Source of the DNA: Ponticaulis koreensis DSM 19734
GTDB taxonomy: Bacteria > Pseudomonadota > Alphaproteobacteria > Caulobacterales > Hyphomonadaceae
Assembly (NCBI RefSeq): GCF_000420665.1
Contig: NZ_ATVJ01000001.1
Span: 806,001-870,000 of the forward strand
Direction: 5' to 3'
DNA length: 64,000 nucleotides
Every line of letters starts with the position of its first letter. Position 1 is the first letter of the stretch. Below are positions 53,305 through 61,987 of this stretch, piece by piece. A program made the translations under genes and the position numbers. The notes beneath the pieces were generated by a model. That model saw nothing but the letters and a program-made list of their open reading frames with translations, searched no databases and was not told the origin of the DNA.

Positions 53305-54492
53305 CTATTCCGCTGCTGTGCCTTCAGCTGCAGTTTTCGCTGCCAGTTCCGCTTTACGGCGATCTGAGGCTTTCTGCTTGACGCTCTCAGAACGCAGCTG
53401 ACCACAGGCAGCGAGAATATCGCGGCCACGCGGCGTGCGGATTGGCGATGAATAGCCTGCACGGTTCAGAACTTCGGCAAAGTTCTCAATCGTCTCCCAG
53501 TCAGAGCACTCATATTGAGAGCCCGGCCATGGGTTGAACGGGATCAGGTTGATCTTTGCCGGTGTGCCACGCAGCAGGCGCAGAAGGTCTTTCGCCTCGG
53601 CAACAGAATCGTTCACGCCTTTGAGCATGACGTATTCGAATGTCACTTTCTTGGAGTTGCCGAGATCCGGATATTCACGGATCGCCTCGAAAAGCTCTTT
53701 CAGCGGGTATTTCTTGTTGATCGGCACCAGTTCGTTGCGCAGATCGTCATTCGTCGCGTGAAGCGAAATGGCGAGCATCGCGTTTGTGCGGCGGCCAAGC
53801 TCTGGAATGAGCGGCGCGACACCGGCTGTAGAGACGGTGATACGGCGACGACCGAAGGAAATGCCCTCATTATGGCTGATCGTGTCGATCGCTTCAGCGA
53901 CATTGTCGAGGTTATAGAGCGGCTCGCCCATGCCCATGAAGACGATGTTGGTCAGCTTGCGGTTCTCGTTCGAGGTCGGCCATTCTTCCAGCGCGTCACG
54001 TGCAACCATGACCTGACGGACGATCTCTGCCGCGGTCAGGTTACGAACGAGCTTCTGCGTGCCGGTATGACAGAAAGAACAATTCAGCGTGCAGCCAACC
54101 TGAGAGGAGACGCAAAGCGCGCCTGCACGGCCGACATCCGGAATGAAGACGGTTTCAGCCTCGGTGTTGGGGCCATATTCGATCAGCCATTTGCGCGTGC
54201 CATCAACAGAAACCAGCGCCTCTGTGATTTCAGGGCGTTTCAGCTCGAACCAGTCTTCGAACTCTGCGCGCTGCGCTTTGGCAATATCGGTCATGCCGGA
54301 GAAATCGCGGACACCGTAATGATACACCCAGCGCCAGAGCTGGCGTGCGCGCATGTTGACCTTTTTCGGCTCAATGCCGCGGTCTTCAAGCGTCTTTTTA
54401 AGCGCGTCAAAACCAATCCCTGCGAGGTTTTCTTTAACGCAGGAAGCACGGTCGGCGTTTGCCGCGTGTGAAATGTCGAGGCTCTGGGTCAA
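53305..54492 (-). CDS. rlmN: RlmN, dual-specificity 23S rRNA/tRNA methyltransferase
   Basis: A radical-SAM enzyme that methylates adenine C2 at A2503 of 23S rRNA and A37 of some tRNAs. The 395 residues contain the cluster motif CTLNCSFC, the SAM-facing [12 protein letters not shown] and the methyl-carrying cysteine near the C-terminus in DILAACGQL. The apparent start is a TTG at 54492 with GGAG 9 bp upstream. The C-terminal lysine/alanine tail is ordinary. The VOC gene follows. Confidence 0.95.
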   Translation of the reverse strand: MTQSLDISHAANADRASCVKENLAGIGFDALKKTLEDRGIEPKKVNMRARQLWRWVYHYGVRDFSGMTDIAKAQRAEFEDWFELKRPEITEALVSVDGTRKWLIEYGPNTEAETVFIPDVGRAGALCVSSQVGCTLNCSFCHTGTQKLVRNLTAAEIVRQVMVARDALEEWPTSNENRKLTNIVFMGMGEPLYNLDNVAEAIDTISHNEGISFGRRRITVSTAGVAPLIPELGRRTNAMLAISLHATNDDLRNELVPINKKYPLKELFEAIREYPDLGNSKKVTFEYVMLKGVNDSVAEAKDLLRLLRGTPAKINLIPFNPWPGSQYECSDWETIENFAEVLNRAGYSSPIRTPRGRDILAACGQLRSESVKQKASDRRKAELAAKTAAEGTAAE

Positions 54493-54575
54493 TGTATCAA
54501 TCTCCGGAAGACCGGCCTGATATCATAAAAGGCCGGACCGGCCAAATCCCGAGTTCACAGATCAGCTATGAGTGA

Positions 54576-55064
54576 TCAGCTACACAGAGACCGGGCGCGG
54601 TCGATTGCGCCGGATGAACCGGCCAGAGAGAAATGGTAAGCCACTTCAGTGTCGCGTTCGGATACGGCTTCAAGGCGAAGTTCGGAGCCACGTTTGATAG
54701 CGTCTTCAATGGCGCGCTCGTCTGAATTGTTCGCGAAGATTTCGTTGCGGGCCGTGTACATCATCCATGAACGACCGCCGACTTCAGCTGTCGCGGGCAG
54801 GTCTTCACGGAAATTGAAGTTAGCGCGCAGGCTGGCCTGTGGCAGCTGGGAATTTCGGAAATAGGTCACGAAGAAGACCACGTCGCCATGCTCCACATTG
54901 CGCGGCGCAAGGTCTTCGGCGCGCGTGGCGGCAAAGCAAACGGACTCGCCGTTTACAATGTCCTGATAGACGGTCCAGTCGCGAAAAGCGCCTACATATT
55001 CAAAGGCCTGCGCTGGCAGTACTGTGGATGCGAGCAGGGTGAAAGCTGCGACAAACCGCTTCAT
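54576..55064 (-). CDS. IalB (invasion-associated locus B) family protein
   Basis: A 162-residue exported protein. The signal peptide MKRFVAAFTLLASTVLPAQA precedes the IalB-like domain (FRDWTVYQDIVNGESVCFAA and GDVVFFVTYFRNSQ). The two cysteines (VCFA and the C-terminal SLCS) suit the family disulfide. The periplasmic role is unknown outside Bartonella. It is divergent from the ECF sigma gene. Confidence 0.87.
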   Translation of the reverse strand: MKRFVAAFTLLASTVLPAQAFEYVGAFRDWTVYQDIVNGESVCFAATRAEDLAPRNVEHGDVVFFVTYFRNSQLPQASLRANFNFREDLPATAEVGGRSWMMYTARNEIFANNSDERAIEDAIKRGSELRLEAVSERDTEVAYHFSLAGSSGAIDRARSLCS

Positions 55065-55223
55065 TCTGAAATCATTCCCTCTTTAGTCGTTAAAGACTAG
55101 CGTAAACTTGTGACGTAGTCGTTAATATGATCTGTACGCAACAAGGTTCCAACCTATCTGTGCAGTGGCGATCTTTCTGTTAAGGTCGAAAACGCGGTTT
55201 AGTAAGTTTCTGGGAGGTATGTC

Positions 55224-55811
55224 TTGCTCGATCCGGTTCCGAACAAGCCAGGATTGGGTAAGAGCGAGCGCGAGGCCTTTGCGCTTGCGTTGCGCGATAT
55301 TGCCGAGAGCAAATCCAAAGGCGCCTTCCGTCTTCTGTTTGATTATTATGCGCCCCGCCTTAAGAGCTTCCTCATGCGTCTGGGTGCCGACGATATGCAG
55401 GCCGAGGAGATCGTGCAGGAGGTCATGGTCACTGTCTGGCGTAAGGCTGAACAGTATGATCCAGCACAGGCTTCGCCGACGACCTGGATTTTCCGCATCG
55501 CCCGTAACCGGCATATTGATGCCTTTCGTCGTCAGCGACATCTGGACGCCCAGCCTGACGAACCCATGCTTTCTCCGGCTGAATTGCCCGAGCCTGAAGA
55601 AAGCTACCAACTCCTCGAGATCGAGGAGAATGTACGAGAGGCGTTAAAGACGCTTCCGGACGAACAGGTGGAACTTGTCAGGGCGTCTTTCTATGAAGGT
55701 TTGTCCCATTCGGAGATCGCTGAACGCAAGCAACTGCCATTAGGTACAGTAAAATCACGAATCCGACTCGCCTTTGAAAGACTTCGATCCACATTGAGTA
55801 GGGAATTATAG
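55224..55811 (+). CDS. RpoE-like ECF sigma factor
   Basis: A 195-residue extracytoplasmic-function sigma factor. Region 2 spans about 33-100 (ADDMQAEEIVQEVMVTVWRK and TTWIFRIARNRHIDAFRRQR), and region 4 spans about 130-190 (GLSHSEIAERKQLPLGTVKS). The start appears to be a TTG at 55224, 6 bp after GGGAGG. The following ChrR-like gene makes it of the Rhodobacter RpoE type, which answers singlet oxygen. A TGATCT at 55128 may be part of its own promoter, but no matching -10 could be fixed. Confidence 0.92.
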   Translation: MLDPVPNKPGLGKSEREAFALALRDIAESKSKGAFRLLFDYYAPRLKSFLMRLGADDMQAEEIVQEVMVTVWRKAEQYDPAQASPTTWIFRIARNRHIDAFRRQRHLDAQPDEPMLSPAELPEPEESYQLLEIEENVREALKTLPDEQVELVRASFYEGLSHSEIAERKQLPLGTVKSRIRLAFERLRSTLSREL

Positions 55812-55884
55812 AAAAAAGGCCGAACAAGGCTGAAACTACGGGCATTCCGGCTGACGTCGGACACGAAATTGTTGGAGAAAAGAC

Positions 55885-56547
55885 GTGGAAGAAACAGATC
55901 TGGGACAGGAATTCTACAGCGCATATGCCGCTGGGACTCTTGATCCGGCTTTGCGCCTTCTGATCGACACGCGCAAGGCGTTGACAGAAAATCAGACAAT
56001 CCAGCCAGAGCTGGAAGACGTGATTGCAGGCGAATTTCTTGAACGCGAAGCACCGGCGCCGATGTCGTTTCAGGCGACTGACCGTGCGCTCGCGAAAATC
56101 GACGAGCTGGGTCTCAGCAATGAGACATCACACCAGGCGGCGCGCTCTGCTGCGACGATGATTAACGAGCTGGTGAACCTGCCAGATCCGCTTCAGGACA
56201 TCGTTCTGGAATCCTCAGTTCATTCAGGTTGGAAGTTTGGCGGACCGGGTATCCGGGTCATGCCGCTTGAAGTCAGCCCTGATGTGACAACAGAGCTGAT
56301 CCGTTTTGAGCCGGGTCATGGCGCGCCGAAGCACACACACTCCGGCTTTGAATATACGCTGGTTGTGTCCGGTGGCTTCAGCGATGAGGCTGGCTCTTAT
56401 GGCCCGGGCGATCTGGCTGTGTCCGGCGAAGGCCGCGAGCACCGTCCTGTCGCGGACGAAGATGGTGTCTGCATCGCGCTCATCGTGCGTGATGGCGGCC
56501 TGAAATTCTCTGGCTTTATGGGTGTGCTTCAGAAAATCTTCGGTTAG
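55885..56547 (+). CDS. ChrR-like anti-sigma factor with altered zinc site
   Basis: A 220-residue homologue of ChrR, which holds RpoE inactive until singlet oxygen or peroxide. The C-terminal cupin keeps its metal set: HTH and E in APKHTHSGFEYTLV and a later His in GREHRPV. The N-terminal anti-sigma helices (YSAYAAGTLDPALRLLIDTR) are recognisable, but the HxxxCxxC zinc ligands are replaced (about RKALTENQ). The start is a GTG with GGAG 8 bp upstream, 73 bp after the sigma gene. Confidence 0.88.
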   Translation: MEETDLGQEFYSAYAAGTLDPALRLLIDTRKALTENQTIQPELEDVIAGEFLEREAPAPMSFQATDRALAKIDELGLSNETSHQAARSAATMINELVNLPDPLQDIVLESSVHSGWKFGGPGIRVMPLEVSPDVTTELIRFEPGHGAPKHTHSGFEYTLVVSGGFSDEAGSYGPGDLAVSGEGREHRPVADEDGVCIALIVRDGGLKFSGFMGVLQKIFG

Positions 56548-56552
56548 AACCG

Positions 56553-56572
56553 GGCAGTAAGTTTTTACTGCC
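56553..56572 (+). promoter_or_regulatory. hairpin before the PhnB-like gene
   Basis: GGCAGTAA (56553-56560) and TTACTGCC (56565-56572) pair perfectly around GTTT. The ribosome-site GGGG for the next gene lies immediately after and may be drawn into the extended stem. Confidence 0.45.
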
Positions 56573-56582
56573 GGGGTCTGAC

Positions 56583-56972
56583 ATGCACGTTTCCACTTAT
56601 CTGATGTTCACCGGCGACGCAGAAGCGGCGCTGAATTTCTATCGTCAGGTCTTTCCTGACATGGAGGTTTCAGAGGTGAACCGTTATCCCGAAGAATCCG
56701 GTGAGTTGGCAGGCAAGCTTCTGCCAACGCGCGTCGTGATTGGTGACCACAACATCATGCTCACGGACAGCCCGAACGTGCACCAGTTCTCGTTCACGCC
56801 GTCCATGTCGATCTTTATCAATTTCGAGACCGAAGAAGAGCTTGTCGCCGTGCACGACCGTCTGTGCGCGGAAGGAGAGCCGCTTATGCCGCTCGATGAT
56901 TATGATTTCAGTCGGATGTTCGCCTGGATTCAGGACAAGTTTGGCGTGAGCTGGCAGCTAAACCTGCCTTGA
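56583..56972 (+). CDS. PhnB-like VOC family protein
   Basis: A 129-residue protein of the PhnB/3-demethylubiquinone-like VOC group. It starts with HVSTYLMFTGDAEAALNFYR and ends FAWIQDKFGVSWQLNLP, both typical. The function is unknown. It lies 35 bp downstream of the ChrR-like gene and could be in the sigma-factor regulon. The convergent RNA methyltransferase ends 3 bp beyond its stop. Confidence 0.88.
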   Translation: MHVSTYLMFTGDAEAALNFYRQVFPDMEVSEVNRYPEESGELAGKLLPTRVVIGDHNIMLTDSPNVHQFSFTPSMSIFINFETEEELVAVHDRLCAEGEPLMPLDDYDFSRMFAWIQDKFGVSWQLNLP

Positions 56973-56975
56973 GGC

Positions 56976-57497
56976 TTAAACGCGGCGGCCGCGCTGGATC
57001 GCATCAAGCTCGCGCTTGGTCATTGGCCCGCCCGGTTTGATCGGGCGTTCGGCGTGGCGACCCATGGAAATCATGCGGTCATACATGACAAGCGCCGCAG
57101 CGACGGACACGTTCACGCAGAATTTGGTCGGGATCTTTACCGTGAAGGCGCACTTCTCGATCATTTCAGGGCTCAGACTGCCACGTTCGCGGCCCAACAC
57201 ATAGGCGGCAGCCGTCGGGTGGCGAAAGCTTGGCAGATCAACGGCATCGTCGGTGAGCTCGACGCCGACCAGCGTGCAGCCACGTGGCAGCGCCATATCG
57301 TCGATAGTGTCCCATTGATAATACGGCACATGCTCAAAGCTTTTCGACGTATCGGCTTTATAGACAGTTCGGATCTTATCTGCGGCGTCTACTGAAAACG
57401 CGAAGTTCGCGCCAAAGGCATGTGCTGTGCGCATGATCGCGCCAAGATTCATGGGCTTGGAAATGCCTTCCGCCCCGATTGCAAAATAGCCACGCAC
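56976..57497 (-). CDS. SpoU/TrmH family RNA methyltransferase
   Basis: A SAM-dependent 2'-O-ribose methyltransferase of the SPOUT superfamily, 173 residues, without an extra RNA-binding domain. The motifs NLGAIMRTAHAFGA, YVLGRERGSL and VSVAAALVMYDRM form the knotted SAM site. The target RNA cannot be assigned. The start is a GTG, 2 bp after the isoaspartyl peptidase stop, indicating coupled translation. Confidence 0.9.
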   Translation of the reverse strand: MRGYFAIGAEGISKPMNLGAIMRTAHAFGANFAFSVDAADKIRTVYKADTSKSFEHVPYYQWDTIDDMALPRGCTLVGVELTDDAVDLPSFRHPTAAAYVLGRERGSLSPEMIEKCAFTVKIPTKFCVNVSVAAALVMYDRMISMGRHAERPIKPGGPMTKRELDAIQRGRRV

Positions 57498-57499
57498 GA

Positions 57500-58369
57500 T
57501 CAGAATACCTTTACGTCAAACTCGTCACGCCAGGTCGCAAATCCGCGCTTCATAATGCTGGTGTTGAAGGGCATAGCGACACGACCGAGCCGATCAATCG
57601 CAATCAGGCCGCCTTGTCCACCCAGAAGTGAGATTTCTTCCAGTACGCAGGCCGTGGCATTTTCCAGATCAGACCGTGTATAGCGGATGCGGGCCGATAC
57701 ATCAGAGGCAGCATTCACGCGCATGAAATACTCGCCCTGACCGGTACAGGATACGGCAACGCGTTCGTCAGCCCATGTGCCGGATCCGATCTGTGCTGAA
57801 TCGCTGATTCGGCCCGGCGGCTTGTTGGTCAGGCCGCCAGTGGAGGTCGCCGCAGCGAGGCGTCCCTCACTGTCGAGAGCTACGGCTCCGACGGTGCCGT
57901 GCGTGCCGTCATCATAAGATGCATCGCTGATGATCGGGCGATAATAGCCGTGCGGATTGCCGATAGTTTTCAGGTCGCGCTTCTTCAGGAATTTTTCCGC
58001 GCCTTTGCCTGAAAGCAAGATATGCTGGGAGTGTTCCATCACGGCGCGTGCGCAATCGACCGGATTTTTATATCCCTGAATGGCCGCGACGGCGCCTGCG
58101 CGGCGGTTCGAGCCATCCATAATGGCGGCGTCTTGTTCCCATTTGCCTTTAGTGTTCGGGCTAGAGCCGCGACCGGCAATGTGAAGCCCTGAATCTTCCA
58201 GCTCGTGTACGGCTTCCTGCACAACATCCAGTGCGCTTGCGCCTTTGCGAAGATCGCGCCGTGCGGCTTCGAGAATCTTCTTCATCGACGAAGACACATC
58301 AGAGTAGTCGTCTTTATAGCTGGGGCCGGAGCCTCCGTGGATTGCAATGGCCCAGACCGGGTCAGACAT
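57500..58369 (-). CDS. isoaspartyl peptidase/L-asparaginase (Ntn hydrolase)
   Basis: A self-processing threonine hydrolase (plant-type asparaginase) of 289 residues that removes beta-aspartyl residues or deamidates asparagine. The start AIAIHGGSG is typical. The new N-terminal nucleophile is Thr 159 in DGTHGTVGAVALD, so it should be cut into alpha and beta chains there. It has MDGSNRRAGAVAA and the glycine-rich STGGLTNKPPGR. It is divergent from the quinone-oxidoreductase gene. Confidence 0.94.
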   Translation of the reverse strand: MSDPVWAIAIHGGSGPSYKDDYSDVSSSMKKILEAARRDLRKGASALDVVQEAVHELEDSGLHIAGRGSSPNTKGKWEQDAAIMDGSNRRAGAVAAIQGYKNPVDCARAVMEHSQHILLSGKGAEKFLKKRDLKTIGNPHGYYRPIISDASYDDGTHGTVGAVALDSEGRLAAATSTGGLTNKPPGRISDSAQIGSGTWADERVAVSCTGQGEYFMRVNAASDVSARIRYTRSDLENATACVLEEISLLGGQGGLIAIDRLGRVAMPFNTSIMKRGFATWRDEFDVKVF

Positions 58370-58482
58370 AATAGACTCTATTACAATTATGCATCTTGCG
58401 ACGACTTCACAGATGAAAGGCAGTCAGCTACCGTCCGCGCCATAAGAAATACAACATTTTTGTGTCATGCGGAGAATAAAAA

Positions 58483-59475
58483 ATGAAGGCTGTGGTTTCT
58501 ACACAACCCGGTGGCCCTGAAACACTTGAAATCGTTGATCTGGACTCTCCTGAGCCGGGTCCAAAACAGGTTGTACTTGAAGTCAAAGCCATTGGCGTGA
58601 ACTTCCCTGACTCTCTGATCATTGAAGACCGCTACCAGTTCAAACCGGAACGTCCATTTTCTCCGGGCGGTGAAGTCTCTGGCATTGTGACGAAGGTCGG
58701 CGCGGAAGTGACGTCCCTGAAAGAAGGCCAGCGCGTGATCGGGTCATGCGGCTGGGGTGGCTTCCGTGAGGAGCTGGAAATCGACGCAAACCGCTGCATT
58801 CCAATTCCTGACGAAATGCCGTTTGATGAAGCGTCTGCTTTCATCCTTACATACGGCACATCCTATTATGGCCTGAAGCGCCGCGGCGATCCAAAGCCGG
58901 GCGAAACGCTGTTCATTCTTGGCGCAGCGGGCGGCGTCGGCGTTGCGGCGATCGAACTTGGTAAAGCGATGGGCCTTAAAGTCATTGCGGCGTGCTCAAC
59001 GCAGGAAAAAGTCGATTTTTGCCTGTCTAAAGGTGCTGATGTTGGCCTCATCTACCCGACCGGCGAGCTGGATCGTGGCCAACAGAAAGAGCTTTCCAAC
59101 CAGATCAAGGAAATCTCCGGCGGCGGCGTAGATATCGTCTATGACGCGGTTGGCGGCGACTATGCAGAACCAACGCTTCGTGCGCTGAACTGGGAAGGTC
59201 GCTACCTTGTCATCGGGTTCCCTGCGGGTATCCCGAAGATTCCACTAAACCTCACGCTTCTGAAATCCTGCGATATTCGCGGCGTGTTCTGGGGCGCATG
59301 GGTGCGTCAGTTCCCTGATCAGTACGAGACCGACGTGAAAGAGCTGTTCGACTTCTACAAGGAGGGCAAGATCAAGCCGCATGTCTCAAAAACCTTCCCG
59401 CTCGATCAGGCGGGTGATGCGATCAAGCATCTGTCAGACCGTAAGGCGACAGGTAAAGTCGTCGTTCTGACCTAG
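58483..59475 (+). CDS. NADPH:quinone oxidoreductase family protein (zinc-free MDR)
   Basis: A 330-residue medium-chain dehydrogenase of the quinone-reductase type, lacking the catalytic zinc cysteines. The N-terminal GroES-like domain (GVNFPDSLIIEDRYQFKPE) is followed by the NADPH fold with LGAAGGVGVAAIELGKAMG. It reduces quinones or enals with NADPH; the substrate is unknown. A strong terminator separates it from the next SDR gene. Confidence 0.93.
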   Translation: MKAVVSTQPGGPETLEIVDLDSPEPGPKQVVLEVKAIGVNFPDSLIIEDRYQFKPERPFSPGGEVSGIVTKVGAEVTSLKEGQRVIGSCGWGGFREELEIDANRCIPIPDEMPFDEASAFILTYGTSYYGLKRRGDPKPGETLFILGAAGGVGVAAIELGKAMGLKVIAACSTQEKVDFCLSKGADVGLIYPTGELDRGQQKELSNQIKEISGGGVDIVYDAVGGDYAEPTLRALNWEGRYLVIGFPAGIPKIPLNLTLLKSCDIRGVFWGAWVRQFPDQYETDVKELFDFYKEGKIKPHVSKTFPLDQAGDAIKHLSDRKATGKVVVLT

Positions 59476-59483
59476 CAAACTTC

Positions 59484-59513
59484 AAGCCCGGTGATACGTT
59501 CACCGGGCTTTTT
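59484..59513 (+). terminator. terminator of the quinone-oxidoreductase gene
   Basis: AAGCCCGGTGA (59484-59494) and TCACCGGGCTT (59500-59510) form a perfect 11-bp stem around TACGT, followed by TTT. Confidence 0.9.
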
Positions 59514-59563
59514 ACATCCGGACCGGTCCGAAAAAGACGATCGGCCATCAAAGGGAGAGAAAC

Positions 59564-60412
59564 ATGACCCTAAGTCTTGAGGGTAAAGTCGCTGTTGTAA
59601 CCGGCGGCGCGAGTGGGATTGGCCTCGGCACCGTAGAATGTCTGATCGAGTATGGCGCGAAAGTCGTTGCAGGTGATCTGCAGGACGAGAAGCGCGCGTC
59701 ACTTGTTGCCCGTTTCGGCGAAGACAAAGTCGCCTACCGCCATTGCGATGTGACTGACGCTGACCAGCTGAAAGCGCTTATCCAGGCCGCTGAAGACGAG
59801 TTTGGCGGGCTCGATATCCTCTTTAACAATGCCGGTATTGGCGGGCCGCGTGAAGGCATTGAAGAGCTCGATTTCGACGACTACGACAAGATAATGAACT
59901 TGCTTTTGAAGTCGGTCTTCATGGGCACGCAATATGCGATCCCGCTCATGAAAAAGCGCGGCGGCGGTTCGATTATCAACACATCCTCGGTCTCTGCGAT
60001 TTCCGCTGGTTATGCGCCGCTGACTTATTCGGTCGCCAAGGCAGGCGTTGCGCATTTTTCTAAAATGGCAGCTGCCGAGCTTGGGAAATACAAAATTCGG
60101 GTGAATGCGATCCGTCCGGGCCTGATCGCGACGTCCATTTTTGGCGCAACGCTGGGCCTCCCACGTGAGCAGGCTGATCAGCTGGCGGCGCTAATCTCGC
60201 AAACGGCTGCAGGCATTCAACCTGCCGGTCGGGCGGGGCAGGCGCGTGACATCGCTGAAATGGTGGCCTTCCTTGCTTCTGATGCTTCGGGCTTCATTAC
60301 CGGCGAGAGCATCACTGTGGATGGCGGCATCACGGTTGGACCGCCTCATTCCTGGAAAGAGGATGCGCCAAGCCCGATGGATGCCATTATGAACATCACT
60401 GAAGGCGCCTAG
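59564..60412 (+). CDS. SDR family oxidoreductase
   Basis: A classical short-chain dehydrogenase of 282 residues: TGGASGIG (13-20), NNAGIGG, Ser in NTSSVSA, YSVAK, and the C-terminal ITGESITVDGGI. GGGAGAGAAAC precedes the ATG. The C-terminal extension (PPHSWKEDAPSPMDAIMNIT) is slightly unusual. It is a different SDR from those at 23.9 and 29.3 kb; the substrate is unknown. Confidence 0.91.
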   Translation: MTLSLEGKVAVVTGGASGIGLGTVECLIEYGAKVVAGDLQDEKRASLVARFGEDKVAYRHCDVTDADQLKALIQAAEDEFGGLDILFNNAGIGGPREGIEELDFDDYDKIMNLLLKSVFMGTQYAIPLMKKRGGGSIINTSSVSAISAGYAPLTYSVAKAGVAHFSKMAAAELGKYKIRVNAIRPGLIATSIFGATLGLPREQADQLAALISQTAAGIQPAGRAGQARDIAEMVAFLASDASGFITGESITVDGGITVGPPHSWKEDAPSPMDAIMNITEGA

Positions 60413-60470
60413 GGGCTGACTAGTCCAATGCCGGATCGATCTATGTTATATAAGAGATAGGGAGATCGGC

Positions 60471-61121
60471 ATGTGGCATTGGAAACAGGTTCGATATTTT
60501 GCTCTTGGCGGTGCAGCGCTCGTTTCGGCCTGCGCGTCACTGCCGGACTTTCCCGACCTGTCGTCACTGGCGCTGTCGGAGGTTCGTAACGGCCCTGACG
60601 CGCTACGTCCCGGTTCATATGAGCTCGATCCGCAGCATGCGCATCTCTATTTTGCGATCAACCATATGGGGCTTTCGCTCCTCTATGGGCGCTTTGATAC
60701 GTTTGATGCGAATTTCTCGGTGGATGATAGCCTGACGGGAGCCTCCGACTTCGAGATGGTGATCGATGTGAACTCTCTGTTCGTGTCGACCGAAGCGTTT
60801 TCTGAAACCTTGCGTGGCGATGGCTGGTTTAACGCTGAAGCACACCCGCAAGCTCTGTTCAGGGCGCGCGAGATCACCCGCATGGACGAACGAACGGGTG
60901 TTTTGTCAGGCGATCTGACACTGAACGGGCGAACGCAGCCCGTTGAGATCAGGTTGATCTTTAATGGCGGAGCCTTCGTCGCGCTCACAGGCAAATATAC
61001 CGTCGGGTTTAATGCTGAAGGCAGTTTCAACCGGAGTGATTTCGGGCTGGGCCAATATGCAGGCCTTGTCGGCGATGAAGTCCAGCTGAGGTTCTCAGGT
61101 GAGTTCCAGAGAGTGAATTAG
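60471..61121 (+). CDS. YceI family lipoprotein
   Basis: A 216-residue lipid-binding YceI-fold protein exported as a lipoprotein. The N-terminal segment ends in the lipobox LVSAC (Cys 21). The domain shows GSYELDPQHAHLYFAINHMG, DFEMVIDVNSL, GDLTLNGRTQPVEIRL and the FNRSDFGL motif. It probably binds an isoprenoid or other lipid in the periplasm. GGGAG precedes the ATG. The end overlaps the convergent gene by 4 bp. Confidence 0.93.
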   Translation: MWHWKQVRYFALGGAALVSACASLPDFPDLSSLALSEVRNGPDALRPGSYELDPQHAHLYFAINHMGLSLLYGRFDTFDANFSVDDSLTGASDFEMVIDVNSLFVSTEAFSETLRGDGWFNAEAHPQALFRAREITRMDERTGVLSGDLTLNGRTQPVEIRLIFNGGAFVALTGKYTVGFNAEGSFNRSDFGLGQYAGLVGDEVQLRFSGEFQRVN

Positions 61122-61750
61122 ACCGCCGGACCAGCAAATTGTGCCGCGTGGAAGTGCGATGACGCACCGACCATATGTGCGATTTCGCTCTGGTCACCAT
61201 TTGGCGCAGCGCTCACCGTCGAGATGAAGTAGTCGCCAGCGCGTTGCAGGCTGATCACCCAGACGGAGCTATCATCTGCTTCCAGAACAAGGCAGCGCAG
61301 ATCATCTTCTACCTGATAGTCGCGGAAGCTGGCTGTGAGTGAGGCGATGGACGAGCCGCCCGCTGCGACAGATGCCATATTGGCTTCACAGCCAACGCTG
61401 TAAGTCATGCTGGCGATAGCGCCATTGTCTTCGAAATGGGCAAGCGTGCGTACCAGCTCTTCTTCGGTGTCATGCGGACCGGCAGCATAGAATTGTACGG
61501 TAAAATCAGTAGCGTCCGTGATTGCCTGATAGGCGCAGAAGCCACCTTCGCTATAAGCGGCGGTTTCGACGCGGGTGAAATCGTCAACAGATGTCGGGCA
61601 GACAACGCCGGACATTTCCTCAATCATGCTGCCGTCATCGCGGGTCAGCCATGTGTCAGCGTACGCGCCAGCAGACTGGGCGCTCGCAAGCGGTGCGAGG
61701 CAGGCGATAGATACGGCGGCGAGTGCGGATGTTACGAGTGACTTGGTCAT
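61118..61750 (-). CDS. exported protein of unknown function
   Basis: A 210-residue secreted protein: signal peptide MTKSLVTSALAAVSIACLAP cut near ASAQ, then a Ser/Ala-rich beta-type domain with several cysteines (GVVCPTS, GGFCAYQ, VGCEAN, DLRCLV), probably disulfide-linked. I do not recognise a family. The ATG at 61750 is preferred over 61765 because AAGGGAA precedes it. It is divergent from ffh. Confidence 0.72.
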   Translation of the reverse strand: MTKSLVTSALAAVSIACLAPLASAQSAGAYADTWLTRDDGSMIEEMSGVVCPTSVDDFTRVETAAYSEGGFCAYQAITDATDFTVQFYAAGPHDTEEELVRTLAHFEDNGAIASMTYSVGCEANMASVAAGGSSIASLTASFRDYQVEDDLRCLVLEADDSSVWVISLQRAGDYFISTVSAAPNGDQSEIAHMVGASSHFHAAQFAGPAV

Positions 61751-61818
61751 GAGTATTCCCTTCACCGGTTGTTAACTTCCGTCGGTGGGGTTGGTTCCTG
61801 ATCGGACGGACAGAATTT

Positions 61819-61847
61819 TTGACTCAGATGTGATTTTACACTAAAGC
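61819..61847 (+). promoter_or_regulatory. ffh promoter
   Basis: TTGACT (61819-61824) and TAAAGC (61842-61847) are 17 bp apart, the same layout as before rpmB. The transcript would begin near 61854 and run through the hairpins at 61884-61929 before reaching ffh. Confidence 0.6.
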
Positions 61848-61883
61848 CAGCGGAAATTACTGGTTTCGCGCATTCCCGATCTT

Positions 61884-61929
61884 GCGGGCGTGCACCCCGC
61901 CCAGCGAAGTCTCGCCCGGCGGGGCTTTT
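61884..61929 (+). terminator. attenuator-like leader of ffh
   Basis: Two mutually exclusive hairpins. GCGGG (61884-61888) can pair with CCCGC (61896-61900). Alternatively CCCCGCC (61895-61901) pairs with GGCGGGG (61918-61924), which is followed by CTTTTT and would terminate. This lies between the predicted promoter and ffh on the same strand, so it could control ffh or end a small RNA of about 75 nt. Confidence 0.55.
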
Positions 61930-61987
61930 TGCTTTAAGTGCTGCACCCATATGTGAGGGATCACGGGAACAGCTAAGAGGAAGTCGC

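Noticed and set aside
53515-54471. 318-residue plus-strand open frame
   Set aside because: Antisense to rlmN, whose radical-SAM motifs are intact.
55128-55160. TGATCT as an RpoE-type autoregulatory promoter of the ECF sigma gene
   Set aside because: The -35-like element fits what I recall of RpoE sites, but no -10 at acceptable spacing was found, so it is only mentioned under the gene.
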